Positions 1-11,687 of a stretch of 64,000 nt of DNA are shown here, one piece after another (position 1 is the stretch's first letter; every line of letters begins with the position of its first letter). A model generated the notes under the pieces. It saw only the letters and a program-made list of their open reading frames with translations. It did not search any database and had not been told where the DNA came from. The translations under genes and the position numbers were made by a program. Source of the stretch: Isoetes taiwanensis (taxonomy: Eukaryota; Streptophyta; Lycopodiopsida; Isoetales; Isoetaceae); NCBI GenBank assembly GCA_021234155.1, contig JAJEKV010000033.1, forward strand, positions 13,893,422-13,957,421, given 5' to 3'.

Positions 1-322
1 AAACCCAATCACATCTTCAAATATCCCTTTCATGCGATTTGTGTCCTGGGTCTACACTAAGACATAGATATATTGCGTAACTAGTTAGCCTCCTAAACTT
101 CACAATGTAATAAACAAGAAAGTTAAAAGCTAACAAACGCAAAATGTGCTATCTAGTTTTAACATATAACTATTTGATGAAGCATTTCATCCTTCATGTG
201 CATCTTATTTTTTGAAAGCCTTCCATGTTATTCACAACCAAAACGATATTGTGCATTGCATCCTCGTAACTTATAAATATGCCATCTAAGAACATTCCGG
301 GGACCTCACTAGAATTACTCAC

Positions 323-1409
323 AAGGTTTGTCCGTTTCATGTAAGACCATAAGTCTCTTATTGTGATAAAGCCCAAAGTCGTTGCCCTGAATAATAAAGA
401 ATGGTTTTCACATCGACTCAAAATATAAATATTTTATGTCACGGGACTTGAGGAAAAGGAACTAACCGGATCCAAACCCATTCGATTCATCCAATGCATC
501 CAAATGGACTCAAGAACATAGACAATTACAAGAAGAAAACCAAGCCAATCTCCTCCAAATCCCCCACCAGAAAGTAAGTAGAGCAATGAGACCACATGCT
601 TATGAAAATTATGGCAAAATATTGCTTGACAAAATTTCGCTTCCCTAATATGAATATGCATATTGCTCTCATTCTATTTCTTATAGATCATCTCGTAAGA
701 ACCCCCTGCATCGCTTTTAGGAAAATAGCCCCTTCAACTCAAGGCGTGAATTCTCAAGGGCTTCGACATGATGATGTATGCATTCACATATCTTTCTCCA
801 TTGGTGCAAGATAAAACCCACGCACCTTCTGAACTTGGCCGCTCCATAACGTTCTTCTTGTAAAAGCTTGGAAGTTTTTACATAACGTGAAACATATGTT
901 GTCGCTCCATTTTTATCCTCAAACCATGCAAAGATCATCGATCCGTAAATTTGTTCAAAGAAGTTAGCTTACCATTGTGGCATAAATTAAAGCAGATACT
1001 AAATGAAGGTAATGTATTGCGATACCCATCTCACCTGTAAAGGAACATGAACGGCTACATCAAAGACGATACTATGATGGAAGAAGCTCAAAAGCTTACC
1101 AAAGGTAACGAGAAACAAGTTTAAACTTAGGATTGGGAGCAACATAAACCAACCGTCCACCCAAAGAGGCCTACACTGATGATTTCATATAGTTAAAAAA
1201 AATGAATATGCATGTAGAATAAGGATGCAAAACCGACTTATGTGCAAGTTTCCGACGATAGGAAGATTATGGTGTGGTCCGTGATTCTTGACCGGGGCAA
1301 AATTTCCTTTCAAAAATGGAGAGTCGCGGCTTGGGAAAAGCAGAGATGTGATGGTAGATTCTAGCCAATCACAAAATAATGAGGCAAATTTGATGCCCGG
1401 GTTTGTCAT
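323..1409 (-). pseudogene. CCD1-like: CCD1-like pseudogene, copy 1 (exons 1-6 only)
   Basis: This is the 5' half of a carotenoid cleavage dioxygenase gene. Exons on the minus strand: 1 (1242-1409, NFAPV-like region GNFAPVKNHGPHHNLPIVG), 2 (1100-1170, VAPNPKFKLV), micro-exon 3 (1026-1034), 4 (826 to about 938, [19 protein letters not shown]), 5 (467 to about 567, GDWLGFLLV), 6 (323-386, LMVLHETDKP). Lesions visible: the exon 1 donor GT is AT; the micro-exon has lost 6 of its 15 nt, which creates an in-frame TGA; exon 6 carries a 1-nt insertion. Exons 7-14, which hold all the iron-binding histidines, are not found in the remaining 300 bases before the window edge, so the copy is truncated or interrupted there. 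It is head-to-head with copy 2. The family assignment is firm, and loss of function is clear from the sequence. Confidence 0.85.
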
Positions 1410-1795
1410 GGTTTAAATTACAAAGTTTTTTTTGGGCACAATCGGCAAATTTCCTCTTTGGATTTAACTCCCCTATAGCACCTACATATTCTTCCATTCC
1501 TACCGGAAGTACCAAAGTTCAAGGAAAATAATTGTTTTTTGGGGAAAAATTTCGGCCACTTTTTCTAAAATGTAGTGTGAAATTTCAATGCCACACAATA
1601 GTGGGAAATTTCCTAACCAAGTTGCTAGATCTCGATATACATAGAAGATTCTAATTAATTATAAAAATAAAGGTTGCTAAGTATTATATACTAGAGGATT
1701 CTAGCCAATTAGGAAAAAATTTAATGATGCGACGACTTTGATTGCCCGGCAAAGATCCTATAGGGATATATAATCTGCCGCCTAGTAAATGTCCA

Positions 1796-1848
1796 ATAGG
1801 ATGTTCAAGTATCTCTTGGGACTCCCAAGAGATACTTGAACATCCTAT
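1796..1848. repeat. Perfect 26-bp inverted repeat with 1-nt centre
   Basis: Arms 1796-1821 and 1823-1848 are exact reverse complements (left arm begins ATAGGATGTTCAAGTATCTC) around a single C. Such a tight palindrome is a strong cruciform or hairpin former. It lies between the relic CCD exon and copy 1. Confidence 0.95.
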
Positions 1849-1947
1849 AGGAACATATATGACGGTCCCCTAATTTTCCCATGTGAGGCAAATTTCATTT
1901 GGTTTACCACCTGATGAGGCAAATTTGATTCGGTTACCACATCACAA

Positions 1948-2045
1948 CACGATAGGAAGATTATGGCGTGGTCCGTATTCTTCGATTTGAGGCAAAATTC
2001 TCCTTCTATAATGGAGAGTCATGCTTGGAAAAAGTAGATGTAGAC
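1948..2045 (-). pseudogene. Relic duplicate of CCD exon 1
   Basis: The bases resemble copy 1 exon 1 (compare 1256-1345): the shared order is a CACGATAGGAAGATTATGG-like stretch, a GTGGTCCGTATTCTT-like stretch, GGCAAAATT and AATGGAGAGTC. Read on the minus strand it gives YGPRHNLPIV, matching the end of CCD exon 1, but the GNFAPV core is out of frame. No exon 2 follows. It lies about 550 bp upstream of copy 1 on the same strand and is best read as a leftover of local tandem duplication. Confidence 0.6.
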
Positions 2046-2152
2046 CACAAAAATTCCTTAATATACTTGGAATATCTCCTCCAAGACACTAGCAAAGTTA
2101 AGCTTGGCAAAGTTTTTCCTTATTTTTATTTGCAAATAGGCCTATAAGACTT

Positions 2153-3000
2153 GAGAAGAAGCTCAAGATCCAACGAAGGCATCCTTGACTGCCAACTAGT
2201 AGCCAAAAATATTACAGCAGATAGCATATTAGGAGCCCATTTTGTCAATTGAATGAATTCATCCTTATTGACTTGTAGGATTTAGTTTCTTGTATGTGAG
2301 CAAATTGAATTATTATTTGCTATTCAAATGAAATCTAACACGGAATGAGTCTTTGACATGGAATTTTCTTATTGACGAGATTTGCATTTGCCCATTTCGT
2401 CAAAGACGTAATTCAAGTATCAACCTTGGTCGTACATAATGACCAACTCACTTGACTTTGAAATTATCTCCATTCAAAACACGTGGGTCGTACCCAATAT
2501 TTACGATGGTTTTAAGTATGCCCGATTTGGGTTGGCCTCCCATGGAAACCCTTCCGGGTTTCCAAGGAAACCCTTCCGGCTTTCCATGGAAACCCTTCCG
2601 GTTGAGAAGAAGCTCAAGATCCAACGAAGGCATCCTTGACTGCCAACTAGTAGCCAAAAATATTACAGCAGATAGCATATTAGGAGCCCATTTTGTCAAT
2701 TGAATGAATTCATCCTTATTGACTTGTAGGATTTAGTTTCTTGTATGTGAGCAAATTAATTATTATTTGCTATTCAAATGAAATCTAACACGGAATGAGT
2801 CTTTGACATGGAATTTTCTTATTGACGAGATTTGCATTTGCCCATTTCGTCAAAGACGTAAGGCAAGTATCAACCTTGGTCGATAATGACCAACTCACTT
2901 GACTTTGAAATTATCTCCAATCAAAACACGGGTCGCACTCCAATATTTACGATGGTTTTAAGCACGCACTGACGGTTGGTTGGCCTCCCATGGAAACCCT
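2153..3000. repeat. Tandem duplication, about 451-bp unit
   Basis: The stretch beginning GAGAAGAAGCTCAAGATCC at 2153 recurs at 2604 and runs in near identity for about 390 bp, to the TTGGCCTCCCATGG stretch at about 2540 and 2990. The two units differ by a few substitutions and small indels. Both end in the GGAAACCC palindromic motif. No coding sense is seen. Confidence 0.9.
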
Positions 3001-3395
3001 TAGGGTTTCCAACCTGGAGGCTTTCCATGGAAACCCTTCCGGTTTCAATAAAACCCGGAGGAAGGGTTTCCATGGAAAGCCTAAGGGTTTCCATATTGGA
3101 AAATTCAGAAGGGTTTCCATGGAAATCCGGAAGGGTTTCCATGGAAATCCGGAAGGGTTTCCACAAAATTATTTTTTTTCAAAATATTTACACACGTGAG
3201 CCTTTATGGCTCACGCCTTTCCACACGGACGCCCGACATTAAGGGGCACGTCCATCGAGCGCACGCCACCAAAATTCAAATTTTGGTGGAAACCCTTCCC
3301 GATTTCCTTGCATGATGGAAATTGGGAAGGGTTTCCACTGAGGAGGAGGAAAATAGGAAGGGTTTCCACAGGAGGAGGAAAACAGGTTAGGTTTC
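2535..3395. repeat. GGAAACCC...GGGTTTCC palindromic minisatellite
   Basis: A short motif recurs irregularly. Its fullest form is GGAAACCCTTCCGGGTTTCC, an inverted repeat of 8 bp around TTCC, often joined by CCATGG. Clusters lie at 2545-2605, 2985-3165 and 3285-3395. Solo clusters with the same core occur at 5645-5712 and near 51330. Open frames over it (repeats of METLP, GFHG, VSME) are products of the repeat, not genes. Confidence 0.85.
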
Positions 3396-3429
3396 CACAT
3401 GCAGTTAGAAACTCCATGGGGTAACATTA

Positions 3430-5640
3430 ACTAAGAGTTGAGACCAAATTTTAACTTAACGCTAATATAACATGATCTCAAAATTCTCGCACGTGAACAT
3501 AACATGGAACTTTGTAAGGTACAAATTATGGGAAGTCCTAGTTTTAGGTCATGGTTTTTTTCAATCAAATTATTTTGTTATCAAAGCTTAAAATTGAATT
3601 GAATTGAAGGCGCGTAAAGATATTGAAGTTTTAGAATCTCGTATTAAATCGCCATGCATGTACAATGTCATAAAATGATGCCATACGTTATTGGCCAAGC
3701 ATGTTGAAGGAATTTAACTTTTGTAGTGTCATTCCAACTCGTAATAGTTCAAGTTGTTCGTAAATGGTATGGCATGAAGTTATGAAGTTCTTGTTATAAT
3801 CTAATTGCAACTCTATGCAACATGAGTGTGCGCACACATATAAATTTATATGAATAAATAATGGCAATGCTCAGGTCATATTATGATCATCGAAGGGAGG
3901 AAATTTGCAAGAGAATTTTGAAAGGAAGCAGCATTGGTTTGAGTTGTAAGCTGAATACAACATCACGATACAATACATGTTACAGTACATGTCACTGAGT
4001 CCTTGTCAACAATGCAACATTGATAGCATTTTTGTTGACTTGGCATATTAGTTTCAAATCTCTAATACTAAAGTTTAAAGTGACAAACTTTTAAAGTGTT
4101 GACAATTAAAATCAAATAGCTTAACGCCCAAAGAAATGTAACCACATTTTATGGCACACATAATCTTCACCAAGGGTCAATGACATTGAATACATACTTC
4201 ATTATAGTTTAGATCTTTCACATGCTGATAAAATTGCACTTGGAGTACTCATATGGCATCTAAAATACTTACTTCTTTGACTGCCTCATAATATCCAGGA
4301 CGTTTGGCAAAAACTTGCTGGAAAGGAGACAAAAGTAGTATAATTCAAGCCAAATCAATCAACTCGCAGACCTCGCCATAGCCGCTAGAACATGCAAACT
4401 TGTTGTGCCTCGGCTTTGCCGCAAAGATCGTTTACATTGTGATCAAAATAATACAGGACTGCCATCATTGTAGCATGATGCAAAGAACAAGATTCAATAA
4501 TGGGCTGCGTCTTGCTAGAACTAACTCTATAACTAACTAAGGTCAGGGTCTAGAAGATGAAAAGGGGCTTTTGCACTAACAAAATTGAGTCTAAATCAAT
4601 GCTAACTACTAAAACCTCTCACGAGAACTCTACTTTCTTGCATTCGCTACACGACAAAAAAGAGTACGCTTAGCCCGAAAATAAACAACAAAGAGTACTG
4701 CCATTTTTCAAGCCATGGGCAAACCAAACCGACAATACCACCGCCTCCCTTAATCTGACTTTAGTTTCTTCTTTTTTTGCATACAAAGAAAAAACAACTT
4801 CCATGGGAGCAAATGTAAACACATACCTTGTATTAAATATCTCGTGATGCATCTTGTATAGTTGATTGAAACATGCAAATGTGAATTTGTCCTCTTGTAC
4901 CATAAATAGAATGTTTTAGCAAATTTGCCACGTCAAGAACACCACGGTTCTCTGCCATAACCATCATCATCATTGAACTTCAAGCAACAAATTCAATCAA
5001 AGAAAGAAATTTTCCAACCCGCCCATGGTGATGGTAACCGCAAAAATCATTCGATCCACCGCTCTGCTATGATTATAATGCCCCATTTCGATTTCTGCAA
5101 CTACAATTCATATGGTTTATCTGCTATCAGAGAATAAGAAATCGATGAAAGAAACTTCTGCAGTTGCAGGAGTTGCAAAGACAACAATAAAAACTCTATG
5201 CTTATCCGAGGCCTCATGCGCCCAAGCTTGAGTCAGATTGGTATGCAAAACCGTAAGAACCTCACCATGGCTATAACAATCGCTTGCCGCGATAAGAAAA
5301 TGCATAAGGGCTAAATCATATTTGTCGTCAATACCATGCCATCGAGACCATGCCATCGATAACCATCAAAAGTAGACGAATGAATAAAAAAAGGGGGCAT
5401 CATAGTCCACCAGAAAATCCAAAAAACTAAGAGAAACATCAATTATTTACCTATTTGACAATGAGAAACCCGTCCGATTCAAAGAAACAGATGTGGATTG
5501 CATGCTTGGTGTGGAATCGTAGGAGAACACGGGATGAATAGCTATGAACGGAAATCTTTCTTCTAAAAAATGAAACAAAGCCGCACCAATTGAATTGCTC
5601 ATATTGATTAGTGGTGGATCGCCCCCTCAAAACTTTATCA
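3430..5640. other. No recognisable gene
   Basis: AT-rich DNA with only short open frames. The minus-strand frames at 4670-4903 and 5117-5356 match nothing I recognise and have no supporting splice or domain signals. No clear repeat structure. Confidence 0.5.
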
Positions 5641-5644
5641 GTTT

Positions 5645-5712
5645 TGAAACCCTTCCGGCTTTAAGAATAGGAAACCCTTCCGGGTTTTTAGAAAATCCGG
5701 AAGGGTTTCCGT
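5645..5712. repeat. Isolated GGAAACCC palindrome cluster
   Basis: Three copies of the AAACCCTTCCGG / CCGGAAGGGTTT motif, the same sequence family as the 2.5-3.4 kb minisatellite. Confidence 0.75.
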
Positions 5713-5714
5713 AT

Positions 5715-6640
5715 TTCTAGGTTTTCTAACCCAAATAGGGCGGAGATAGTGTGAGCGCAATATTTAAGTCCATAACAATATATTCCATGGATTCTCACAC
5801 ATCGTGCTCTCCAGAAAATATGGGAAGATCCGTCATTCCGAAAAAATATGGGAAGAAAATATGGCGATTTACTTCTATAAAATTGATGAAAAAGACAGTT
5901 TTTTGGGTTGCCCCTAGAGGGGCAATCCCTTGTTTATGTGGGTTTTTGGCATATTCATGGTATATGCTAGCATATGCCTAGAATATGCCGTAAACCGCCC
6001 AAACGCGGCCGTAAGTCAGAAAATTCTGGCCATGGTCGCGTTCCGGCCGGTGGGCAAACCGGATAACCGGAAGCATGCATTCCATCGTCCCTCATACATA
6101 GTAACATGCAAATTTTTGCTTGCCAAAGAGCCCGCCATAACATTTGAAGTTACTAACTATCATGTAGCCGAATATGCATTCCCGATCCATTTGTTCTAAT
6201 ATGCATTTCAATCCTCTCGTGGGTCAACAGTATGTGGTTCACAACCGCTAATACGATAGCAAATTATAATCAACTGTGGAAATCCGAGCATAGAAAATAT
6301 AAGAAACTACAATCCACCAAGGCCGCAGAAGACTAGTTGGTTTTGGGAACGAGCTTTTTGTTTTGACTCGTTTATTCTCCATTCTTAGTGGATTAACAAT
6401 GACTGATTTTGGGTAAAAGAATGGACCGATGCATGCCTCGTATCCTCCAAAAGCTCCCTCCATCCAGAACTCTAGGTCTTTCCACTATTTCAGCTTTAGG
6501 GTATACAATTAGCATAACATAGAATGAATGCTAAGGTGAATATAATGTAGACAAAGGCAGAGGACCAAAACTTTTAGATAATCTTCGGCTAAATGTCATT
6601 GTTGTATCTGTCTTATTCCGTTCAGTCAAATCTGTTTTGC
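5715..6640. other. No recognisable gene
   Basis: Only short unsupported open frames. Nothing identified. Confidence 0.45.
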
Positions 6641-6644
6641 TTTT

Positions 6645-7560
6645 CAAGAAACACCAGGGCATTTGATATTGCAATTTCAGTGTGATCTCAATACCTTCTG
6701 TAGGAGTGCTTCTGCCGCTAATAATAGACAAAGTTGCAGTCCTCTATATGGCTTTGTTGAGGCGACTCAAACAGCCATCAAGAAGACAATACTTCAACTG
6801 GGAAAAGCATTCATTTACATTATTATGAGTGTTATTGTTATTATTGTTGGAATACCATCATTTGCTTCCTGGTAAACGGGGAAAAACACCATTCTTTTTA
6901 TTGCAAATCAAGCTATTCCAGGTTTTGGTGCACTCCATTACATGCATGGACAAGTTATTTGCTATTTGCAGCCACCTGAACGGATACTTTTTGTGTGACT
7001 ATTTTCAGGAAGCTTATCTGTGAAAGCTATATCCCTTGGTTGGGCAAGACCACAAGGGATCACTTTACAATGTCCAGAAGGCAAACGTGTCCTCTCCATT
7101 CCAGAGTTGACAACTAAAGCTCCTCTTTGGTCCATTGTTATTGGAAAAAGCGGTTTAGGTAAATCTTCATTTGCCAATCTAAGATAAACCTATCATTCTT
7201 TGCTGGGTTCTTAAGTATGAATCCCAATGCAGGTACAGAGAATGAGAATCTGAGTAACAGTTTGACTGAGAATGAAAATTTGCATGAGCGTGAAAATGAA
7301 CATTTGATGGAGAATGGAAACTGACTGAGAATGAGGATGCAGATGAGAACGAGAACGAGAACGAGAACGAGAACGAGAACGAGAACGAGAACGAGAACGA
7401 GAATGAGAATGAGAATGCATTTGAGATTGAGACTGAGAATGACATTGGCAATGTGAATGACATGCAGTGGGCATACCTGCATGTTATGGGATATGTGACA
7501 TGCTGGAGCTCTCATCTTGGGCATGTCTTCTGTTACTGGGTACTAAATACATGTTCAGAA
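6645..7560 (+). other. Unrecognised possible gene relic with Glu-Asn repeat
   Basis: Two stretches read like coding sequence. At 6665-6870 a frame contains SPLYGFVEATQTAIKKTILQ followed by a hydrophobic run. At 7008-7185 a frame contains GITLQCPEGKRVLSIPELTT and ends near GKSGLGKSSFANL, which resembles a P-loop (GxxxxGKS) but is too short to trust. From 7230 to 7450 the plus strand is rich in GAGAAC/GAGAAT and reads as an acidic Glu-Asn repeat in one frame, with a frame break near 7320. I do not recognise a family. It could be an exonised repeat or the tail of a decayed gene. Confidence 0.25.
7345..7425. repeat. (GAGAAC)n hexanucleotide microsatellite
   Basis: At least nine consecutive GAGAAC units from about 7346, grading into GAGAAT. 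On the minus strand it gives Ser-Phe or Arg-Ser runs, which are artefacts. Confidence 0.95.
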
Positions 7561-9650
7561 CTATTTGCACATAGTTATATAATGCTAGTCTTGTGAGCTA
7601 CAATGATTAAGGCCCTTCTATCATTTGTATTGTCTCAGATTGGGAAGAGACTATGGTGTGTGCCTCGTTTGATGTTTGATGTCCAAGCAATGTTGTCCAA
7701 ATTATCTGCATAGTGCATAAGAGATGATGCAAATATGTGCACCTTTAATAAGAGAATCCAAATGGGAATTGCCTGGCTACAGATGTAATGCATGTTTGCC
7801 CATGCCAAAAGGATTTTTTGTGTTCAATTTCTTGCTGTGCAAATTGTCTGCAGCAATTGGTTTTGGATGATTCCAAGAGGCATATGGTCCACAAAGGAAT
7901 GGCTCATTTCTTCAGATTTGTGAAGTCGCACTTGAAGACCTCATCTGTTACGAGATTTTCTGATGCCTATAACTTCTACAGATATAGTTGTTTGTCATCG
8001 TGCCAATAAAAACATCTTTCGTGTTTTCTCCTTCAAAATAGCCTTTGTGGGAAGCTTCAGCCAAATTATTAAATAATGCTAAGAGCCGATACTACTTTAA
8101 AATCTGGCCGACAAAAATACCATGATTTTTGTCATGGAAGTAGAGGTTTCGAAAGCACTTTACATTTTGCAAATCCACGAAATAGAGATGCAGGTCCCTG
8201 AGTAGAGACTCAACTGACAAGATATGACAGGTGAGTTTGTTTCTTCCCCAATATCTTTATTGCAGATGATCCAATCTCCTTTGTAAACTATCTAGAACAT
8301 TTTTTTCAACTCAAACTTGACATGTACCAGAAGCCTCAAATCGCCATTGTTGATGGTGTTTCCATGCAAAATGTACACTTATCGACATGTTTTTTTATTC
8401 TCCAGTAGACGTAGATAACCCAGACTTTGCGTGACTTCAAGAAGGTGGCATTTGTTCTCTCGCTTGCCTTACCCCCGCCTCATTTAAGATGTCACCAAGG
8501 TGAGAGTTATAGTATTACAATAAATACAATGATGCCGCAAACCGCGGTTCAATCGTTGTTAGTTCTAGCACCATTGACATCGCATACAAAATCCTATAGT
8601 GATAAACATAATAATATAGTGATAAACATAATAATATATTTGTAGAATTTGAGAGGTGTGAGTACCCTAACCTGCTATTGTCATCACTAATAGCAATTGT
8701 AAAAGATGCAAGTGAATCTTGAAGTCGGAGAGAAGCTCATCGTTCCCTTTAGCTTGCATTCTCATTATTGTGAAGGTACTGGAAACCCATTCTCTTTGAT
8801 TATTCTAGTGCTCTATGTGATTTGAAATGGTGATTTTTATACTTCACGCTCAAAATATAATAAATATTAGGGTCTTTAAACCACATCTATCTAGGTTTTA
8901 TCCATACTACAAAATTGATGGCAGTGAGCTGTGTACACACTCAATCCAAATTTCTATCTACCCTTTTGCCATATGTTATACTAATATAGAAATTTTGTGT
9001 GTAGATGGACATGCACAAGGCGCCTACGATCTTTTCAAACTCGTTAGTTGCACTTTTACTATAGTTTTGGAGATTTATTTGGGCATCCATATTTGGGGAT
9101 CCATATATTTACTGGGTTCAACAACTAAGGTGTTTGGAACTATAACCCATGTGAATGCGAGCCTTTGAAAAAGCGAGCGTGAGGTAAATATGCCTAGTTA
9201 ACTATGTTCGGAAGCCTATGTTCCATTCTACTTAATTTGGCAAATTGTTTTGCGTCTCTGTAATGAATATTCTATTGAGGACCTGTTTCATCCTCATATT
9301 GGGCCCTCCAGATGCAAGCATGGCATGTACAAGAATCGTTGCTCATTTGACGGGGCCTAATATCACAATATGGGGACATTGTCTCATGAATTGACCACTT
9401 ACATAAAGACATAAGGGCTTATCCAAGCTCATTGGCTGTAATCATGAAATAGATAACAACGTTTTATTTGGCTTGATCCCAGGAATGGTGATCTTGCTCA
9501 TTTCATCATCTGTGTTTTGCTTTCAAGAAACCTTTTTTCCTTCCTAGATAATTAATAAATATGAGCTACAGCTTGTTTTCTATTCAACAACTAGGTTGGA
9601 AAATAACTAACCTTGCCGTCCCTATTGAGTTGTATTATGTTTTGTGGCAA
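7560..9650. other. No recognisable gene
   Basis: No domain, repeat family or RNA gene recognised. The 113-aa frame at 8827-9168 has no coding-like features. A 21-bp direct repeat (TAGTGATAAACATAATAATA) occurs twice at 8598-8640. Confidence 0.45.
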
Positions 9651-9654
9651 TTGC

Positions 9655-9725
9655 TTCGCTTGCTCAAAACAATGATAAAATGACAACCAGTTTCGCTTGC
9701 TCAAAACAATGATAAAATGACAACT
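9655..9725. repeat. Short tandem duplication (about 35 bp)
   Basis: The stretch TTCGCTTGCTCAAAACAATG followed by ATAAAATGACAAC occurs twice back to back. Confidence 0.85.
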
Positions 9726-9794
9726 ATGATCAAGCTACTCCCCTATGATCAAGCTATTTAAAGGAATCTTCACTACCTAAGCCTATAACATATT

Positions 9795-10130
9795 GTGTCT
9801 AGATCACTGGTCTTTCAGGGTGGTGAAATGGCACGTTAGATGCCATTGTCATAATGGTTCTCCCATGAGGTGGCAAAGTGCATGTAACATATTGTATCTA
9901 GATCGTTGGTCCTTTCAGGGTGGCATGTTAGATGCCATTGTCATAATGGCTCTCCCATGAGGTGGCAAAGTGCATTATGTGAATAGCAATGATATTAATA
10001 TCTAAATAGTGAGATGGAGGGGCAATGTCATTTTGTAAGTGGACCCCCATAAGGTGGCAAAGTGTATTATGTGAGTGGCAATGATATTAATATCTAAATA
10101 GTGAGATGGCAGGGGCAATGTCATTTTGTT
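9795..10130. repeat. Degenerate tandem repeats, about 100-bp units
   Basis: Two units contain TCTAGATC..GGTC..TTTCAGGGTGG..TTAGATGCCATTGTCATAATGG..CTCCCATGAGGTGGCAAAGTGCAT (about 9798-9894 and 9895-9976). They run into two further units with AATGATATTAATATCTAAAT followed by AGTGAGATGG..GGGGCAATGTCATTTTGT (about 9986-10036 and 10078-10128). All share the GGTGGCAAAGTG box. Confidence 0.85.
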
Positions 10131-10134
10131 ACGT

Positions 10135-11680
10135 CCACAACATTTTTTGTATCCCTCACTATGACGTTCGGGCATTCAATGTTATGAGGTTTTTAACTAT
10201 GCGACATAAGATTTTTAACCAATTTAACTACATGCTCTAAAGAATAATACGCCTTTTACAATTTCACAACTTCCACATCTGTATTCTAGACTCTAAAATG
10301 TGGAAGCCCATATTGATTAGAGTGTGTAATATTACATGCACGTTTACTATTGGTAGACATCCTAAAACGATCTTGAACTATATCCAGAACCTTAACGATT
10401 AACGATGTATAAATTTGACCCGATTATGTATATCTTGTGCCAACATATGTTTTTGCAAAAGTGATTATCCACCATCAATCTAGAAAAGTGCACGCTTTCG
10501 TGCATGTACCCATCTTCCATCTTCGCAACAACACCAAGATCCAATTTCCCCTTTGGATCACATATTTTTTTTCTCATTTGGGGGGCCCGCCTTTGGTTTA
10601 TATTTGGATCCCGTTTTTTTATTGTGATTTGAAAAGAGACTTGCTTCAACCGGGATTTGTATCCGCTTCTAAAACAATTGATTTCTACTATTTTCCTCTC
10701 TGCATTAGATGTCACGAAAATCTGTTTGGTTCTTCTTTCAAACTACTTGATAAGGAGAGAACTATTTTATTTACCTATAAACTTAGTTATGGAGGCGAGA
10801 TCGTTAGTAAAGCATATCCAAGATTTCAACCTGTTCAAGATTGTGTTGTATTGGTTCAATGAACTGGTCAACGGCATCCCCAAAACCCACCTATTCGTAA
10901 AAACCTTCCTTTGTGCAAAAGCACCTCATTTTTGTGATGAAGAAAGGGCATAAAAGACTCAAACAATCTTATTCAATTTTTTATTTCTTAGACATCCCTA
11001 GTATGTTGTCTTACTTTAACACGTCCCTCCTACATAACGGGGAGAAATTTATCTATGCTGAAGGAATATTTACTTTGTATAAATGATGCAATGTATAGCA
11101 TTTGTGTTGGAAGTATTGATTGTTTGTTATGTCAACAATTGTAGAGCGTTTGCATTTAGTGCTTTTCATGCATGTCTCAACATTTCGCTTGTGCACTTTG
11201 TGCCAGGTTTGTTTGATAAATTTACGAAAGATAATTCGACATATGCTAACAATATCAACTAAATAGCCACTAGGGTTGTCATTGTGAGGTAAAATTCAAT
11301 AATGTGAGGTGAAATGCAAGAATATGGCATAAAAATTAATAACAATGTCAACGCCTAAATTTATCTTAACTTGCTTTTATGTATCTTAAATCATAATGCA
11401 ACACTTTGTTCACTGTGCCCGTTCTATATCTCAAGTACCCGTAAATCATAGAGTTATTTGTTGCACAATATCAATTATGTAAATTAGTTTGAAGTATTAT
11501 TCTTTCCTCCCTCAATTCTATAAATTGACCTTCATAGCTTCATAAACAAAACTCCTGGCCTAAGAAAACGATACCTTATGAACAAAACAAAAAGGATCTC
11601 GCACGAAATGATGAAACAGAAACCATGAAAACACATTTTCGCGGCACTGGAGGGCAACCCCTCGTGCGCAGCACCTTGTT
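10135..11680. other. No recognisable gene
   Basis: Contains the longest simple frame of this stretch (141 aa, 10437-10862, plus), but an overlapping 107-aa frame runs antisense and neither resembles a known family. I treat both as chance. Confidence 0.45.
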
Positions 11681-11687
11681 TTAATTT

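Noticed and set aside
2535-3395. Interstitial telomere repeat
   Set aside because: AAACCC words occur, but not in the plant TTTAGGG register; the unit is GGAAACCC with a palindromic partner.
2448-3427. Overlapping frames with repeated METLP/GFHG/VSME words on both strands
   Set aside because: All are produced by the GGAAACCC palindromic repeat, and the frames shadow each other.
7120-7185. P-loop NTPase (GKSGLGKSS)
   Set aside because: The motif ends at a stop a few codons later with no Walker B or other support, so it was not called as a gene.
7138-7524. Long minus-strand frames with Ser-Phe, Arg-Ser or Leu-Val runs
   Set aside because: They are translations of the (GAGAAC)n microsatellite in three frames.
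9795-10130. Repeat cluster considered as a CRISPR-like array
   Set aside because: Units are long, degenerate and contiguous without regular spacers, in a eukaryotic context.
10437-10862. 141-aa plus-strand frame
   Set aside because: No domain or coding-like composition, and a similar-sized antisense frame overlaps it.
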